64,000 nucleotides of DNA. Origin: Lineus longissimus. Taxonomy: Eukaryota > Nemertea > Pilidiophora > Heteronemertea > Lineidae. This document shows positions 61,460 to 64,000 of the stretch, in pieces. Both the position numbers and the translations under genes were made by a program. Where the stretch lies: the NCBI RefSeq assembly GCF_910592395.1, contig NC_088308.1, positions 1,922,001 to 1,986,000 on the forward strand, read 5' to 3'. The notes below the pieces were generated by a model. The model was not told the DNA's origin. It did not search any database and worked only from the letters and a program-made list of their open reading frames with translations. Each line of letters starts with the position of its first letter. Position 1 is the stretch's first letter.

Positions 61460-61643
61460 ATGGCAGAACTTTCACACCGTCAGTTCGAATACGGACTGGA
61501 ATATCAGACGCATCCAGACTTTCAAAGGGATATAAGCATGACTGTGGGTCAGGATGAAACTGGCGAAGATACAGAACGAGACCCGAACCTTGTCGAGGAG
61601 AGGTTTCGGGTGGATCGCCGAAAACTTGAGCAAATGCTACAAG
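61460..61643 (+). CDS. BICC1: Bicaudal-C (BICC1), first coding exon; rest off window
   Basis: BICC1 is a KH/SAM-domain RNA-binding protein that controls translation of target mRNAs in P-body-like granules and acts in left-right patterning and kidney development. This exon encodes 61 residues, with the last codon split before the GTAGGT donor at 61644. The start M-A-E-L is variable, but the end, D-P-N-L-V-E-E-R-F-R-V-D-R-R-K-L-E-Q-M-L, is the conserved segment just before the first KH domain (EERFRVDRKKLE in vertebrates). Exon length and position match the vertebrate first exon. The ATG (GCCATGG) context is strong. KH and SAM exons must lie to the right of the window. Confidence 0.9.
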
Positions 61644-62013
61644 GTAGGTTTTCCACTTCCACACTTCCGGACATGTGCGTTTGTGTGTACACACTAACAG
61701 TATACAAAGTAGTGCACATAGTTTCATCAGCTGATGCAGGCTGATACAGAACTAGTGTTGCTTTGAATGTAATATGAACATAATTCGTTTAGATAGGCCC
61801 TGCTGGTATGAGATTGACAGATTCCTTTTTGAAATAACTTTTGTGGGTTGTATATATTATTTGACTTCCCACCATGACATTTTCTTTTCAGCATTTCACT
61901 TTCAGGAGCAAGTTTTGGCCAACTAGAAATTATGATTAAAATTTTTACTTCAAACTTAATGATAATGGTCTGACTACATGTCTGCTACAAGGGTCAGTCA
62001 AGTAGGACTTGAT

Positions 62014-62170
62014 ATAGTAGAACCTCTCTATTAAGGACACCGATCGGGACTGACAAGTGCTGTCCTTCATAGAGAGGTGTCCTGATTAGAGGTCAAATTG
62101 AATGGAAATTGCCAGTTTGGGATCAAAACTAGTGTCCTTAATAGAGAGGTGTCTGCTAATGGAGGTTCCA
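62014..62170. repeat. Dispersed repeat 'CTCTCTA..GGACACC', copy 3
   Basis: GTAGAACCTCTCTATTAAGG, ACACCGATCGGGACTGACAA, then CTAGTGTCCTTAATAGAGAG and GTGTCTGCTAATGGAGGTTC. Its outer arms are complementary, so this copy shows most clearly that the repeat is a foldback unit of ~155 bp. Confidence 0.75.
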
Positions 62171-63552
62171 TGTGCACTGTATGGGATGGTATTTTCTTCG
62201 TTGATTGCTGCGAACATTCTCTTGCAGATTTAATAAATTTATACTGCATAGAATATCTGACACCAACAACGGAACAACTATACCGAAAGGAGCTTTTTCA
62301 TGAATGAAATATCTTTAGGCTTTTGGAAAGCCTGGTATTGAATGTGCTAATGATATGGCTGAGATCATGAATGCTTTTTTTGTTGATAATAAGCCATTTT
62401 GTAAGCTTCATCAAAAAGTTCTCATCATCACAAAAGCGCAATTAAAGATTCCTCCACATGTGGGGAGCGTTTGGCACTTTCATTAAGAGACTTTAAGAAA
62501 TATCAATGAACTTTGTAAAGATAACTTTCTAATTGTTTATTAACATGTAGGTCTTGGAAAAAATAATTCAAATTGGGTGATGATCTTCGACAGTTCCATT
62601 GGATTTTTTTCTCTTCTTTAAAAAAAAGAAGAATGACCGGTGTCGCCAGTCATTACTGCTGGACCCTAGGATATTTACTCATATTATTCACAAAAATGAC
62701 AAATCACCCAAAAAGTTCATCAGAAATTTGTATTAAGAATGCATACACATGTAGAATATGATTTCGGTGAAAAGACCAGCATGTCTCCTTATCAAACAAC
62801 CTCCAAATAAACTGACATGAAAAGACACATTGACGAAATTAGACTCATCCCAGTACTTTCATCAAGCCCAATTACTCCAATTTAGGTATAATTGCCTGCT
62901 GTGGGACAACTTTCTCCTCTGCAGTAGCAAATTCTTTCCAATTACGGACAAATTACTTGATTTTTTTTCAGGATTTATGGCTGGAGCTATGTTATTATTT
63001 GGAATATTGGACGACATGGGAGTTTTAATTTGGTGGTCCTGGGCTTGATGCTTTCTATCCTGTCAGCTTCAAAAAGATGCCTGCCCCCCCCGCACCAAAG
63101 ACCACCATGGTGACCTAAAAAGAGAGGAGTACTTTAATTATTTGTGTAAATTCGATACCTGTAAAGGCCTATATGAATTATTGGAACATTTTTGAAGTGC
63201 AGTCATCACAAAGTATCTTTTTATCTTACAACTTTTCCATCATTCTCTATGTCTTATGAGATGCCCCCTGATTCAATAGCCATCCACAATTATATGAGAA
63301 TATAGGACAGTAGTACTGAGACTCATTACTACATGTATGATATGAAGCCCAATGTCCTGCAATTAGCAAACAATAGGAGACATTAATTTCATGTAATGCA
63401 ATGTGGAAATTCAAAAGTTCAATTTTGTTTGTGAAGGGGAGCGCAGCAATTTTTGAAGCCAGGGGTTGATTACACGTGACTCATTTAGTCTGGGAGGTTG
63501 GTTAAAGTTGTCATCACCTCCATTTCATCTTTTTAATAGTCAAATATATACA

Positions 63553-63623
63553 GAGACCCCTATTGGCAACATTGTGTAACTTTATATTGCCTACCTAGCT
63601 GCTGCCTATAGTGTCCCTTAAAG
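63553..63623. repeat. Second copy of the 57.4-kb dispersed repeat
   Basis: GAGACCCCTATTGGCAACAT, TGTGTAACTTTATATTGCC and TACCTAGCTGCTGCCTATAG match 57422-57492 with few differences. Confidence 0.7.
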
Positions 63624-64000
63624 AGACAATGCAAAGGCCTGCTCTGGGTGGAAAATCAATTGCATTGTCTACAGAAGGTATCCTTGTAGGCAAAGTATAG
63701 GGCCAGCAATAGGTTTCCTGTTGGTTGGCAGTCTAGACAGCGCAGACAGAAGCACACCATGTTTCAGTGTTCACAAGTAAAGTGTGATAGCTTTGAAATG
63801 TACCTATTCTAGCAAACACCGAGTTATTTACAAAGAATAGTTTTTTGTTCAGGTGCCGCTTTGGAGAATACTTTGTTAAGGTAGACTATCAGTAACAGCT
63901 AGTAGCGTTCCATGTGGCCATACACCCACAACTTTGTACTCACGAATACGAATATGCATCAACTCAGATCTGAACCACTCTGCTACTGAGTGTTCACCCT

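Larger units (their letters stand above)
61644..64000. other. BICC1 intron 1 (to window end)
   Basis: No further BICC1 exon is recognised. The intron holds dispersed repeat copy 3 (62014-62170) and the partner of the 57.4-kb repeat (63553-63623). A frame at 62830-63048 is hydrophobic at its end but resembles nothing known. Confidence 0.55.

Noticed and set aside
61341-61727. 128-codon minus-strand frame opposite BICC1
   Set aside because: It is a shadow of the BICC1 exon, whose peptide and splice donor match the family.
62830-63048. Possible small membrane protein in BICC1 intron 1
   Set aside because: A single hydrophobic stretch at the end of a short frame, with no start context or similarity.

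Overview
This is animal nuclear DNA. Genes are split by many GT-AG introns, products are typical metazoan proteins, and dispersed repeats are abundant. No species can be named from sequence alone. The gene set and the frequent TACATGTA and TAGGCCTA words suggest a marine invertebrate, most likely a deuterostome such as an echinoderm or hemichordate; this is inference.

Genes, left to right: (1) the 5' half of CEP131/AZI1, a centriolar-satellite protein, minus strand, nine coding exons, continuing off the left edge. (2) A MIEF1/MIEF2-like (MiD51/MiD49) mitochondrial fission adaptor, plus strand, three coding exons, 479 aa. (3) ADSL, adenylosuccinate lyase, minus strand, ten exons, 496 aa. (4) Inside ADSL's largest intron, on the opposite strand, a two-exon gene for an uncharacterised 161 aa Cys-rich protein. 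(5) ECSIT, a mitochondrial complex I assembly and Toll-pathway protein, plus strand, five exons, 419 aa. (6) A folliculin-interacting protein (FNIP), minus strand, fifteen coding exons placed, about 1189 aa, final exon not found. (7) An SLC6 Na+/Cl- symporter closest to glycine transporters, minus strand, thirteen exons, 656 aa. (8) The first coding exon of BICC1 (bicaudal-C), plus strand, running off the right edge. Reading frames were followed across every junction, and coding lengths of the complete genes are multiples of three.

Mobile and repeated DNA occupies much of 5.4-10.4 kb, 42.2-48.5 kb and 59.6-60.7 kb. A composite repeat carries a 68-bp satellite, a 56-bp palindrome-bearing minisatellite and a conserved zinc-knuckle-like reading frame; it occurs near 7-10.3 kb and, inverted, near 44-45.6 kb. 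Satellite alone appears at 43.1 and 59.7 kb. Other elements are two piggyBac-like elements (one with a transposase C-terminal zinc domain remnant), a head-to-head foldback element with a single-unit relative, a LINE reverse transcriptase pseudogene, a restriction-like endonuclease fragment, a tRNA-derived SINE head, several hairpin MITEs and a ten-copy 37-bp array.

Functionally this looks like an ordinary stretch of housekeeping genes, not an operon or pathway cluster. Two of the products are mitochondrial (MIEF-like, ECSIT), and their upstream regions share a homologous 330-360 bp block, the most curious gene-linked observation here. The composite repeat is the best candidate for something undescribed.
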